A stretch of 64,000 nt of DNA from Fratercula arctica (GCA_947846985.1 CANTUZ010000003.1:53578096-53642095), one strand, 5' to 3'; shown: positions 13,721 to 25,913, counted from the first letter of the stretch. Notes: generated by a model not told the origin, from the sequence alone. A program made the numbers and translations.

Positions 13721-14325
13721 TTGAAAAAAGGAGTGTGAGGTATTGCAAGTGGAATGTTCATTTCCACTGAAATGGTAGTAATGCAGTTTTTAGAAGCAGA
13801 CATACTTTGTTTTGCCCTGAATAGACACAGCTTCAGATTTATTCTTTTGCTGTGCTTAACATTTTGATTTAGTGATGTAATTCTGAAATGTTTTCTCTCA
13901 ATATATTTTTTTATTTATTAGCTTTTTTTATTCCCTTGCAGTAATTGTGTTTTGAAATTTAATGGATTTTAATTTAATTTTTTTGGAGACTTTAGAAACT
14001 GGAGGGTAGCACTGCTTCATGTAGAAATGTCCAGGTACCAAATTCAGCACCCTCCTGGTGAGCTGCAGGGAAGACAGGAGCATTTAATTTGCCTATGAAG
14101 ACACTGTCTTTTCAGTTGAAGGAAACTTATTATTATTGAAAAATCAAAAGGCATTCAGCCTTTTGGAGATAAATTGTCTCACTACAGTCAGACAACACTT
14201 CTTCCAAAGACAAAAGCTTTGATAAAATATTTATACTGAAGGGTGTAGCAGGCAAAGGGATTGTGAGGTTCTAATTGTGAGGTTGCCACGACAATTTTAT
14301 TTTTTATTATTCAGTGATCTGAAGG
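13721..14325. other. Non-coding stretch left of a CR1 copy
   Basis: AT-rich DNA with no supported gene or repeat. TTTTT and TTTA-rich sequence occurs at 13.90-13.99 kb and again just before the CR1 boundary. Confidence 0.65.
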
Positions 14326-15067
14326 TGAATCAAAAAATAGTTTGGATCAGAAGGGACCTTAAAGATCATCTAGTTCCACCGCGCCTGCCACATGCAGGGA
14401 CACCACCCACTAGACCAGGCTGTTCAAAGTCCCATCCAGCTTGGCCTTGAACACTTCGGGGATGGGGTATCCAGAGCTTCTCTGGGCAAGCTGTTCCACC
14501 ACACCACCCTCACAGTATAGACTTTCTTCCTAATATTCAATCTAAATCTCCGCTCTTTCAGTTTGAGGCCGTTACCCCTCATCCTATTGTTACACTCCCT
14601 GACAAAGAGTCCCTCCCCATCTCTCCTGCAGGTCCCCTTTAGGTACTGGAAGGCTGCTATAAGGTCTCCTCAGAGCCTTCTCTTCTCCAGGCTGAACAAC
14701 CCCAACTCTCTCAGCCTGTCCTCATAGGAGAGGTGCTCCAGCCCTCTGGTCACCTTCGTGGACCTCCTCTGGACTTGCTCCAACAGGTCCATGCCCTTCA
14801 TATGTTGGGGGCCCCAAAGCTGGACGCAGTACTCCAGGTGGGGTCTCACTAGAGTGGAGTAGAGGGGCTGAATCACCTCCCTCGACCTGCTAACCACGCT
14901 TCTTTTGCTGCAGCCCAGGATGTGGTTGGCTCTCTGGGCTGCAAGCACGCATTGCCGGCTCATGTTGAGCTTCTCGTCCACCAGCGCCCCCAAGTTCTTC
15001 TCCTCAGGGCTGCTCTCAATCCATTCTCTGCCCAACCTGTATTTGTGCAGCCTGTATTTGTATTTGT
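14326..15067 (-). mobile_element. CR1 LINE, 5'-truncated, 3' end of ORF2 plus 3' UTR
   Basis: A non-LTR retrotransposon fragment, read on the minus strand. The 3' end is at low coordinates, where the usual CR1 tail can be followed (GGGACC, AGATCATCTAGTTCCA and the ACCAGGCTG region). Upstream, from 15035 down to 14670, an open frame of 121 residues matches the C-terminal part of CR1 ORF2 reverse transcriptase, including [20 protein letters not shown] and a run ending [11 protein letters not shown]. The frame is then stopped by TGA where CR1 copies normally have an arginine CGG/CGA, as expected from CpG decay. The 5' end is cut at about 15.05 kb, typical of incomplete reverse transcription. A short triplication of a TGTATTTGT-like unit lies at the truncation edge (15036-15067). 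The copy is dead. It is about 740 bp, against roughly 4.5 kb for a full-length CR1. Confidence 0.95.
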
Positions 15068-16120
15068 GAAGAATAAGGATCTTATGGAATATATTAGTGA
15101 GTTCAGCCTAAGTCAGAAGCCACTGATGCTGTCGTTTCACTTATGGTGGCAAACATAGAAGTTGCAGCGTCAAAGAGTTTTTACATCTGAGTGATGTAAC
15201 CTGTGCCTGTGCAATAGTACAGTAGTTACTGGTGAATAAAGTGAAAGACGTTGTGGTGGTAACAGAATTATGTTTTAAATACTCTTATTGTTACCCTGAT
15301 CCTTAACTGCGCTTGGATTTATTTTTTTATTTTTAATTTTCAATCTTTCTGATGTTATTTCTGTCTGCACAGTGTAATGGTGGGAGCATTGGTATGGAAA
15401 AACAAAGCTGCCCTCTGAAGCTATTTACAGACACTGCAGTCTCAGAAGCCGCTCCGTACTAACATTTCTACAACTCGTAGATCCTAACAGGTGGTACAAA
15501 CATTGGCTGTCCTGGGAGAAGAAAAAAAAGCTATTGTAAATAAGATAATAGTATATCTGTATAGGCTCTTTGATTCTCTAATTGTCTATTAGTGCTGTGA
15601 ACTATAATTATTTAACCCACCCCCAGTTTACAATTTGACAACACTGCTATATAAGCCTAGAGTTACAACAATGGATAATTTCAGGCTTCAAAGCTCCCAG
15701 CATAGATGTGTCCAGAAGTCCGTTCTGCACTCTGAACTCTCTGTAGTTTTCAATTACTACACACAAAGGTCACGATTTCCAGCCCTATTGTTCTGCTCTC
15801 CGCTAGTTTTTCCAACCTCTGATTTATTAGGGCAGAGAGTGAGATAAGAACCAGTAAGTTAAAATGTGTATATTTTGATGGGGGATGGGATGGGAGGAAA
15901 GGCTACAAATCCTTCTAGTAAAATGGAATGCTCTCTAGGTGGCTGCTTTGGGTTTTATTAGTTCACCTGCCTTCAAATGAGTCCTGCAGGTGCTTTGACA
16001 AATGGATTGAGAGATTGCCTAGTAAGTTCCTCTCCTTGTAAGTACTTTTGTGTCCTATGTAGATGATTTGTAACTTCCTATGCCAAGATGTCTTTGTAAA
16101 TCACACGAGAGCCCCCTGTG

Positions 16121-16150
16121 CCTTCCAAAGCCACAGCGTGGCTTGGAAGG
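16121..16150. repeat. 13-bp inverted repeat with 3-nt loop
   Basis: CCTTCCAAAGCCAC (16121-16134) pairs with GTGGCTTGGAAGG (16138-16150), leaving one bulged A and a 3-nt loop AGC. This is a strong, GC-rich stem in an AT-rich setting. It is too short for a standard microRNA precursor and has no T-run suggesting a Pol III transcript. Its role is unknown. Confidence 0.7.
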
Positions 16151-17913
16151 GGAAAGGAATGAAAGCTGAAGAAAGATGCTGACAGAAAAAGTATTAATAG
16201 AATTTCAACACCTTAATTTTCTAAATGCGTATTGAGGAAAGTTCTGTCTCTTTCCCTCTTTGGTTCTTCCCGCTCACAGCAGTATGTGCTGCTTGCACCT
16301 GGAGTTATAAGACCGGTTCTCTCTTCTGCCCAGTACCACAGTCCTAATTTGAATCTCCTCCTCATAAGTCTCATTTCTGTTGTGGCTTCTCCCTGTGCTA
16401 CTTTTGTTCCTCAAGCGATACTTCAGACTCAAGTTTGGCTCGTCCCAACACCACCTCTGCCTTGAAAGAGAACTTTAGACTTGACATGGGAACTTGAATT
16501 ATTCACAGCTCCTGTTGACATGGTAACGTATTTGATCTCTCCCAATATTTAGAGAAAAGATGAAAGTTGCGGGTGTTTCTGATGAATGAAGAAAGTGGGG
16601 AGATCAAGTTTAAAAAAACAAAACCCAAACACAATTGCACACGTAATAATCAATTTCACTTTTACCCTGAATATACCTTAAAAGCATTTAGTTAATCTTG
16701 TCGGCACCTTTGAGATAGGCAAGGGCAATGTTTGTACAGAGGAAGAAGTGCGGAACACAGCATAAAGTTAAGTATCACTTCCAAAGCTCAATCTCAGGAG
16801 CTGGAAAATCCAGAGTCCCCTGTTTCAATCCCCTCCCAGTTTATAAAGAGCTTTTCAGTTTTCTGCAAGATCCTGCTGGTTAAAATTTGTGGCAGCTCCC
16901 ACAGGTGAAGGACATCTTGGTGGTACATAAGCTCAAATGACTTCTTAATTGTTTCTTTCCATACTTCCAGAGCATGCTTTAAGTCAAATGCAAGATACCT
17001 GGCTCCATACTGGGATAACTGGGTAGAACTTAATTTGCTGTGATTTAGTAACACCTAATTGATTCTTCCTCTTTGTGGGAACAACTTGTTAGGGACCTGA
17101 TGGGTCACATTTGTTTGGACTGAGGAAAAACTGTTTTATAGAACAGGTGTTTGATTTTAATAAATTCTGGAAATGTTTCGTTCTCTGTGTAAAATATTCC
17201 CATGCATATATATTTGTATGTATGTATTAAGGCTGGGAATAGTACTGCCATAACTCCCTACGTGAACTTCTTTGTAGATACCCTTATAATTTCTTCTGAA
17301 GTGTTTCCTATCAAAGCTGGTCTCAACATCTTAAGATTGACCTATTAAATTACATCCAAAATGAATAGCATTTGAATGTCAAAGATACTGACATTTTTTT
17401 CTAGTAGAAATAAGATTTGGAAAGTAAGCTTTTCAAGTTTTAAACATCTCTTGCAAATTCTTTTGGTACTTTTGTGTTCTGATTGCATGTAACGTATTCT
17501 GTGCTCCTTTATAGCAATGCTTGATTCTGAAGTCAAACTGAAGAGAGAGATTATTTACGAGAGAAAGAGCATATAAGAAATTTCACTAAAATCTTTGTTT
17601 TGTAATTGAGCAGGTTTTGGTCTCCTCTTTCTTATTTACACAAACGGATAGGGTGGCAGGGGGAAGGGCATTCTGTTTGTGCTTCTTTCCTAGAGGGTTA
17701 GCCTGTACTGTGGCTGGCCCTTAGTAATTTCTGTTTCAATTTTGGATCTCTTATCTTTTTATCACCTATTCATTTCAGAAAAATTAGGGGTTTTGAGCAA
17801 TTTTTTTACCTGCAGTTGTCTTCCTATTGGTAAAGGAAGATAATTTTTGATCCCACTTGGAAAGTATAGGTCCATCTTAATCAGCTGTATTTTCCTCTGT
17901 GTCCTCCATCTAG

Positions 17914-18075
17914 GGAAAAAGAGTTTTCTGGTAGATCTGTCGTTTCTCCTATTTGATTTGTACCTTAAGTCTTTAGCTGTGGCTAAAATGTGCTACCGCA
18001 CTAAGTTTCCTTGTCTTCAAAAAACGTTGGTGTCACCTCTTAAAATTCCTGATGGAGAGAAATTAAAAGAGATTG
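17914..18075 (+). other. Exon-like open segment, unconfirmed
   Basis: A pyrimidine-rich tract ending in CTAG (to 17913) resembles an acceptor, and TTG|GTAAGT at 18073-18081 resembles a donor. The 162 bp between them stay open in one frame (53 full codons, phase 1 at both ends, length divisible by three), beginning KKSFLVDLSF and ending EKLKEI. The other two frames contain stops. No protein family was recognised. The frame also stays open on both sides, from 17847 to 18131, which weakens the splice argument. Chance is the likeliest explanation, but this is one of the better internal-exon candidates in the window. Confidence 0.12.
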
Positions 18076-18363
18076 GTAAGTGTTTAGAAATGCTATTTCA
18101 CCTGCTGGGGAAGTTACAGTGCTTCATATGATGTAAGTGATAAATGCAATCCCAGGCAACCTGCAGATTAATAATGACCATTGATTGACCGTGGAAGCAC
18201 ATAAGATCTTAATAACTGACTTCATACAGAGACAACTTGTACCCCCTTGTAGTTAGTAGTAACTGAGGTCCATTATAGTCTGATGGATATTTGGACGCTT
18301 ATCTTAAAATTAGGTGGCTCTTTCAGGCTAGACTGGGGTTGACAGATACCTATATCTCTGTAG

Positions 18364-18391
18364 ATTGTGCCTTTATTGGCAAAGGCACAAT
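18364..18391. repeat. Perfect 11-bp inverted repeat, 6-nt loop
   Basis: ATTGTGCCTTT (18364-18374) and AAAGGCACAAT (18381-18391) are exact reverse complements around the loop ATTGGC. A perfect stem of this length and spacing is uncommon by chance. No mobile element ends or tRNA-like features flank it. It might be a dimeric protein-binding site or a small structured RNA element; neither is shown. Confidence 0.75.
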
Positions 18392-19519
18392 TCAGACAGG
18401 AGTGATGTAAATTGTCTTCATGTTAAGATCATAAATAAGGGCATACTTGATTTTTTGGCCAAACCAAATATTTTATGATTTTTTTTTTGTTTTTTTTTTT
18501 TTTTCAAATCAGGAATACAAGAGGAGAACTATTGCAGATATGAGTTCCAGAAAAACATTTCAAAAAATAGATACAGACATCTGACTTGATTAGCATTCAT
18601 TAATGTAAGACAAAAGGGCCTTTCAGATTGGAATTCCAAATTATTGACCAGATTTTTCATTTAATTTGCTGAGTGTCAGGAAAATCTCTAATATATTTTA
18701 AATTTAAAGGGAAGTTTCAAATGTTGCTGCAGGCAAAATATAGAACTAATACTAATATAAGACCTCTGCTTCCTTCTTTGTACGCATATGTGTACATACT
18801 TCAAATGTTCTTTCTTTTTTCTCATAGGCAGTGTTTGCTAAGGAATGGACTAAGTTCTGTTTTCTGATGACGATAACCAGACAGTGGGATGCCTGGGCTC
18901 TTGGGGCTTCCTCAGATTACTTTTATTTTTTTTTTTTCCTTCCCTTGTGTGAACCTGAACTAGCAAGATAGTCTGTCTTTGCACAATAGAAGAAAAAATG
19001 TTCACTATATCAATGTCAATGTTTTCATTTCTACAAGCTTGGGAGGTGATAGCATTTAACAATAAGAGTAGTGTTTTTTTCTGAAGCATTTGTTAAAGGA
19101 ATAAAGACAAGAAAAATATTGAGTCATTATTTTGAAAAGACACATGGTGGAGCGCTGCTTACCTTCTTGATGATCCTTCTTCAGCACTCTTAACAGTGAA
19201 CATCTGAAAGTACAAAACCAGTCATCTCGCCATTAAAATTGGCATATAATTCTGTGGAGAAATTTCTAGATAACTTGAATGATCTAACCTTTTGTTACAA
19301 ATACTAACTAAAACTATTTCCCATTAGAAGAAATTGTTTTCCAGTGTGTACTTCTATCTATTTTACTTCATTTTTTAATCTTTTTTTTTTTTTTTATTTA
19401 ATTCTTTGCTGTAGGCACTGTCCCATCCTATGCAGAAGAGAATATTTGTCTGTTAAATCGTTCCGGTTACTGGAGGTGTTTCAGAACAACAGAATAAAAT
19501 GCTTTTGAGTTTATTTAAA

Positions 19520-19655
19520 GAAATAAAACAATACCCACCCACCCCACCCACCCCAAAAAACCCAAACCAAACAAACAGTAACAACAACAACAAAACAACA
19601 AAAAAAAAAGCAAACAAAGTCCAAGACAATCAAACAAACCAAACTGACCAAACTA
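19520..19655. repeat. A/C-rich low-complexity tract with CCCA repeats
   Basis: The tract has several CCCA units (19533-19554), followed by A-rich CAA and CAAA units. It has no coding potential. It is purine/C-biased on the plus strand and so mirrors the GT-rich tracts found elsewhere in the opposite orientation. Confidence 0.75.
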
Positions 19656-20829
19656 ATTAACTGATGCTGTTATTTGGCTTAATAAATCTGTACACGCTAA
19701 GTATAGTAACTTCAGATTTTACTTAACTAATGAGTTAAATTTTTGCTTCCATTCTGCATTTTCACTGTCTAGTTTTGTACTGTGTGGGTATTTCAATGAG
19801 CCAGGCAGATTCACAGTAAGGTGGGGATTGATAAAGTGGTGAATTTGTGTTTTGAGATGGTTTAGTACTAGACCAGGAACATCTCAACCATGTAAATGGT
19901 GAACAATCTATTTCAGTTCCAATTTGTTTAAAAGCTCTGAAAGAGAGTAGCTTTGTTCAAAGAAGATTCAGAATGTATTGGGTGCTTTCTGCTTGCTTAC
20001 GGTATTTGGTATTCAGGCAAACTTTATGCTGGAATGATGCTTCTGTCTTGTTACAGCATAAACACCTGCACGCGTTCTGAGTAAGTCTACAGATGCGCAA
20101 GCACATCTTGAGGCTTGATCTATTTCAAATTGGCCCTATATGATGTGACATTAATGAGCTCATGGTATGAGAAGCCCATGTAAGTAAACAGAACCCCAGC
20201 TCGGAAAACTTTTGTTGGAACCCAGAGCAAACAGAGCAAATCTACCTGTCAGTAGAAGTAAAAATAGCAGTATAGATGGCAGCACCACAGTATGAGCAGC
20301 CTATTGAAGAGAACTGAAAGCTGTGTTTGCACTGGATGTTTCCTGGATTCTGCCTCAACCTTTACAAATAGATCACAGCTGGAGTATTTGCAGAACTTCA
20401 CGTTGTTGGGTTACGCTCAACACTGGCTTTTAGCGTGGATCCATTTTTCCTTTTGCTGTCTCAAAAGGAATTGGAGTACAGGTCAAGAAGAGCATCTGAC
20501 TGAAAATACCCAAGTCAAGATAGCAGAACAATTAAAACAGGAAGAAAAGAGTGAGAATAATAGCAGAACTTAAGCAGTCACCAAAGCATGGTAACCTTCG
20601 TAGCTGAGCCTGACCTCTTTGCCTTTCAACTCCCCATGTCATGCTTATGTTTTGGAAACATGTTAACTGAGAAAAGAAGAAAAAGCAGACACTAATCGAA
20701 GAATACTAAAATAGCTCAGCAAAATGGGGTATGGGTATTGCAATCTGAATGCTATTTGAACATTGTTTTAAAATGCTAATTTTCCATTTTTTAATCTTTC
20801 TTTTTTTTTCCTAACTGAGCATTGATACA

Positions 20830-20990
20830 CCAGTGAGAAATGACACTTGGCATGCGGTGATTTGAAAATCACTGTCTGCCCCTTGATGTCTTCATCTGAC
20901 AACATCTATATGTTGCCAGGTTGCCATGACAACTAAGTACAGTTGTAATTGCAACCCTGGAAAGGTAATTCTTTCACTCAAAATGTGGCA
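20830..20990. promoter_or_regulatory. Candidate regulatory block with 16-bp palindrome
   Basis: GTGATTTGAAAATCAC at 20857-20872 is a palindrome with 7-bp arms and a 2-bp centre. It is followed by balanced, non-repetitive sequence including TTGCCAGGTTGCCATGACAAC near 20914. The call rests on texture only. Confidence 0.2.
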
Positions 20991-21846
20991 TACATTTAGC
21001 CTGTCTGAAGTTTCAACAAACCATCTTTTAATGACAAGTATTTTGAAAGGCCTGAATGAGGTAGTTTCTTTGATGTCAATTTTTTTTATTATCTCGTGTA
21101 GCTTAACTAGATAGATATGTTGGCTTTCATTCAGTGGAGTCTGTATTTTTTTAACCTTTTTATGCTTTATTTAAGTTTCAAATATATGGTATCAACTGTG
21201 AATCTGAAATTAACATATGAAAGCAAAATGCCACATAAAGTGTTCATTGACTTGTACTGGCGGTTCTGGAAGCAGGAGATCTTGATACATTCCTCGTACT
21301 TACCATCCTTTGGGTTAAATCGAATGAGTTTTGTTGCATGGGTGACTGCATTTTCTTAACTTAAAAAAAAAAAAAACCAAAAAATACAAAAAAAACCCCA
21401 ACAACAACAACAAAAACCACAAATACCACACCAAAAAAGCACACTCATCAAAACCAAAAAAATAACTGCAAGTGTTTCTACTCAGCAGGCTACGCAGGCT
21501 TTATAGTACCACAAAAGCAATCTTAAGAATCAGCAAAAGTGCAGAAATTCTAAGAAATTTCCTCCTGATTTGTATGCCTGTAGAGGGAAAAGAAGAATCG
21601 GGGATTATGTGTGCATACCTGACCCTTTTTATTCATCTGCAATCCCAGGTTCTGAGAATTGGTGACATGTAGCTGCATTTTGCCCTGTTGACAGCCTGAT
21701 CTGTCTTCTCTGTCTATGATGATGTACAGTCTCTCACCATCCATTTCCATCACATAGCGAAAGTGATATGTTGGTCAACTACCCCACTTCGTAGTAGTGG
21801 AAAAAGCCACCTTACTTGGATGTTTTTGTTGTTGTTTAGGGCTAGA
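20991..21846. other. Non-coding stretch with A-rich tract
   Basis: No supported gene. An A-rich, partly CAA-repeat tract fills 21363-21464, beginning with 14 A. It could be a decayed poly-A tail of an old plus-strand retroposon, but no body is recognisable upstream. Confidence 0.6.
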
Positions 21847-22088
21847 ATATCACAGAATGGTAGGGGTTGGAAGGAACCTTCGGAGATCATCTAGTCCAAC
21901 CCCCTGCCAGAGCAGGGTCACCCAGAGCAGGTTGCACAGGAACGCGTTCAGGCGGGTTTTGAATGTCTCCAGAGATGGACACTCCACCACCGCTCTGGGC
22001 AGCCTGTTCCAGTGCTCCGCCACCCTCAAAGTAAAGAAGATTTTCTTCACGTTGAGATGGAATTTCCCGTGTTACAGTTTTGTGCTGA
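21847..22088 (-). mobile_element. CR1 LINE 3' end, minus strand
   Basis: This is the terminal part of a CR1 copy read on the minus strand. From 22050 downwards the frame encodes the ORF2 C-terminal signature FFTLRV, HWNRLPRAVV, PSLETFKTRL, then the CR1 tail with LLWQGVGLDDLRRF. The low-coordinate end carries the usual 3' tail sequence (ATCACAGAATGG, GATCATCTAGTCCAACCCCC). Only about 240 bp remain because of 5' truncation. The sequence differs clearly from the copy at 14.3 kb in its 3' region, so it probably belongs to another CR1 subfamily. It is less decayed than the copies at 41.7 and 56.2 kb. Confidence 0.95.
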
Positions 22089-22884
22089 AAATCAGGTTGA
22101 TTTTGCTACAACAGCTTTGAATTTTCAGTCTAAACTTCAACCGTCAGTTGAAAAATACTTTAAATGATCAAGGTCATTCACACTCCCAATAGATTTTATT
22201 TTTATAATAGAAGGTCTTCTTGCAAGTCTAGACAGCTGTGATCATTTCATAAGGACAGATCCTCTGAAACAGTTGTGGCATTATGCCATCTGATTTTTTT
22301 AATGTATTTTTTTTATTGGTGACTTTGTGCTTGAAATTATTCATAGCATTTTTCTTTGGTCATAATGATCTTTAGGACATCACTAGGGATACATCTGTGA
22401 CTTGTTTCAAAATATACAAGTTCTGTTTTGCTGAATGATACCATGGTTTTGTCCTCTGGTTCATTAGGAGGCAATGAAAAAAAGCCAAAGTACTGAGGTA
22501 GGTTTTCAATGTTCTAACACGCAACACAGTGGTATAAATTGCAGAGAAAGAATCATGATTGTTTAATTTGAAATAATCCTTTTATCTCTGAGGCCTGTGC
22601 TTTGCATAGATGTGCTGTATCGTTTGAGCATTTTGTGTGATCTGCTAAACAGTGTTCTAATTGTTTTTGCAGATCACTAGTTTAAAAAAAAAAAAACAGG
22701 CACACCTCCTATGCAGGGTAGAAAACAACCATTCTGTGATTAAAAGGCATTGATCAGCAAGCACATAACCATACCAACGGGTAAGGCAAGTGGAATAGGA
22801 AAGGGATCACAGCAATCCTTAATATCTCTCTGCATATCTGACTCTGAATATTAATATAGAGAGATATTCTAGCGCCTACTATAG

Positions 22885-22901
22885 TTATCTAGTCTAGATA
22901 A
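22885..22901. promoter_or_regulatory. Palindromic double GATA site
   Basis: TTATCTA and TAGATAA face each other across a 3-bp spacer GTC, giving two GATA-factor core sites (AGATAA) in opposite orientation. Single GATA cores are common by chance; a perfect 7-bp inverted pair is less so. Function is not shown. Confidence 0.3.
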
Positions 22902-25895
22902 ACGTACTAAGACATGCTGGCATAATTCAGCTCAGAATTTGCTGCTTGGTATATATGAAATATATAAAGGGTTTTATTTCAAAAGTGATTTTTCTGCAAT
23001 GTAAATGTACATACTAAGCCCTCACTTAATTATTCCTCTAAACTTTAAATATTCATTTGAGCACACAGGAAGATCAACTAGGGCCTTACATCCTGGTTTT
23101 TGGTTTATGCTATATTTGTTACTTTTCCTTTTCTGAAAATATTGCGACTTAAAAGCTGGTCTGGTGTTCTTGCAGGAAAGTGGGTTGTATGTGTTTTGAA
23201 AGCTAGTAATGACCGTGACTTTGAGTTCTCATCCCAGTTGCTGCTGTTCCCTGGCAGAGGCACTATGTTGTTCCATCAAAGTTTAGGAGTTACCACAATC
23301 CTGTAGCAACTCTGCACTAGTGGAGTTTACCTACTGGACTGTTGTGCTCTAAATCTTCTCTTGGCATTGAAGTGACAGGATGCTTTCTTCATTTCCTTTT
23401 CTTCTTTTTTTTTTTTTTTTTTCTTACCTTCATTTCATGAGCACTGTGCTTTCAGACTGACCTGGAAATCCCTTATGTGCTCTAGTACTCTGCCCACTGA
23501 ATGCTTCATATTTATACAATTTACCTTTTCAGGGGTGGATGGTAGGCTGTAACATTCAGATTTGCTCATGTTACGTAGGATTAGAATGTAACTTTTTCTT
23601 AAATTGCACAAGAAATACAAAAAAATAGGAATCTCTTTAAGTGTATTTTCTCAGTTGCCTCGAGGCCCTTCAGAACCCTTCTCCTTCTGTTTTAAACCCA
23701 CTTGCTTTTACCCTTTGTCTGACCATGTACTTAGAACTCCACCTGCTAAGAAAGCAGGCTTTTCACTTTCTGTATTGTGCCAATGCTCTTTAGGGGCTCA
23801 GTGCCTGTATAGTATACTAGTGACTTCTTCAGTGGCCACTTCAGCAGCCCTTTGCACAGAGCATTTGACAAACTGGTTGCCTGTCTAGGCAGCCTGCTGG
23901 GCCTGCCCACCCTGGGGTCAGGGCAGCAATGTTAAGAGTTAACCGCTTCACCTGATCCTGCTTCCCACAGAGGCACGTTACAGTCCCCTTTCCCCCAGAC
24001 AAACGCTCCTCCTTAAAGCAGTTGCATGTCAACATTATAATGGTGCCAAGAATTCATAAATTATATATAGGCTGCCTGTATCATCATATTTTTCCTTTGT
24101 CAAGGAAACCTCATTAGGATAGAGGTGAGGTAGTCTCCTGGGTGCCTTTCTGATGTTCTGGCATCTCAGTCACAACACACCTGCTTATAATCCTTATTAA
24201 TTGAGACTTCCAGCATTCATTCTGTGTATGGCCCCCTATCATGAAATTGTATTGGGTCAGTTTTCATTTCCCTGTGCAAATCTCCTTTCTTATTACATGT
24301 GGGAAAGCTGTACAGAAAGAAGCATTCATAGCTCCCACTTCTCCTAAAGTTCATTCATCCATGAAATCTGGTTTTCACACATGAATATTAAAGAAAAGGA
24401 TTTACATGAGGTAGATGTGAATTAACCTGTAGTGCTTTTGTGAGTCTCTACATCTGTGTGATCATTGAGACAAATGGGGGATTGTGATAAGTTTGTAGGA
24501 AAGAGAAGCCACTTATGAGCAGTTTCGCTGCTGCTGTAGAGCTTTGTTGGAGAAGTTTGGAGTCCAGTGTGTTTGTCTGCTCATCAGGTGGGACTTGTAG
24601 TTAAAAGAGAGTAAAGACTACATTTTTCCCTGTTGCGCATTCAGTGTATATGAAGTTGTTAGTTGTTTCTCATGTAGAAATGTGCTACAGACCTACTGTC
24701 TTGCATACTCTGTAACAGTTCTGATCTTGAACACGCATACTGTGATTAATACAATCCTCCTCGCAGCCTTTGGTTATAAATGTGGAAACGTGGGCTAATC
24801 TGTGAAAATCAAACTTTCAAAATGTATGATCCCTGATTATAAATCTAAGAACTCATTGTGGCAATGAAAAATATGTTTGAAGGGAGAACAGTAGTTAAAT
24901 CAGAGGGTCGCACAACATTTTCTTAAAATCGTAATTCAATAAAGAAATTGATGCTAATTAGTGTTTAAATCTCTCATCTTGTCAGCTCTGTGTGTGGTGC
25001 GCGGTTTGAACTGAAATGTTTTTTGACACAGCCTTCCTAATGAAAAATTGTTTTCCTTAGTTCTTTGATGTCATTGTTAAAGGGAAAGACATTAAAAAAA
25101 CCCCAAACCGTCTCTTTAGCAATAGTAGTAAAGGAGGGAAATTGATTTGATATTCATATTAAATTCTCTGGGGCTTTGCATATAAAGCATCAATAGCTCT
25201 GACCTATCTTTATCAAGAATAGAGAAAAAATGATTTATTTTTTGTATTATAGTAACACCTAGAGGCTCCTTTTAAAATTGGCTTTATCATATTTGACATT
25301 ATACATGTTAATGAGCATCTGTCTTCCAAAATTCACAAACAGGCCAGGCAAAGACTATAAGTAAAATCAGTCTTGTGGTAAGCTGAAAGGAGGTACCCAA
25401 GGTCATTCATAGATCTGAAGCAGAGCTGGGAAAAAATGCAAGATTGCAGAGGGCACAGCATCTTGATCCCCCACCGGTGTGCTGGTGCCAGCAGAGCAGC
25501 ATTTGGGGGGTTTTGGGGTACCAGATCTCACGAACTGGGCTGGACCTTTAGATCATACTCTGCCCTGTTTGGATAGCTTTGTGGAAATGAATGGGGCAAT
25601 GGCAGCATCAGTTTGATGTGAGCTGAAGGAGGAGAAAATGGTGACAGTAAGGGCTTCCTACAAGAGCATTGGTACTATACTGAACAGCACTACTTCTGCA
25701 CTAGGTACTCTTAATGCAGTGTAGTATAAAAACACACGAGCTTGCTTTAAATGCTGGGATAGCACAGCGCGTTGTAATCTGCTGTTCATCTTGCACCTGG
25801 CAGATGCATAAACCAAAATATGCCGGCTGTAAGTGAAACAGAAATAATAAAACATGCGCTATGAAATAATAATGTGAGGGCATGTTTGTTGGGGA

Positions 25896-25913
25896 ATGTA
25901 TGTGTGTGTGTGT
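25896..25913. repeat. Short TG microsatellite
   Basis: ATG TATG followed by about six TG units. It is short and probably only weakly polymorphic. Confidence 0.8.

Larger units (their letters stand above)
15068..20829. other. Non-coding stretch with hairpins and low-complexity tracts
   Basis: No gene was recognised. Items listed separately are the hairpins at 16121-16150 and 18364-18391, an exon-like segment at 17914-18075, and an A/C-rich tract at 19520-19655. T-runs occur at 18481-18504 (T8, G, T15) and 19381-19395. The remainder is ordinary AT-rich single-copy DNA. Confidence 0.65.

Noticed and set aside
21363..21464. Poly-A tail of a processed pseudogene
   Set aside because: No gene-like sequence precedes it, and the tract grades into CAA units, which fits simple low complexity.
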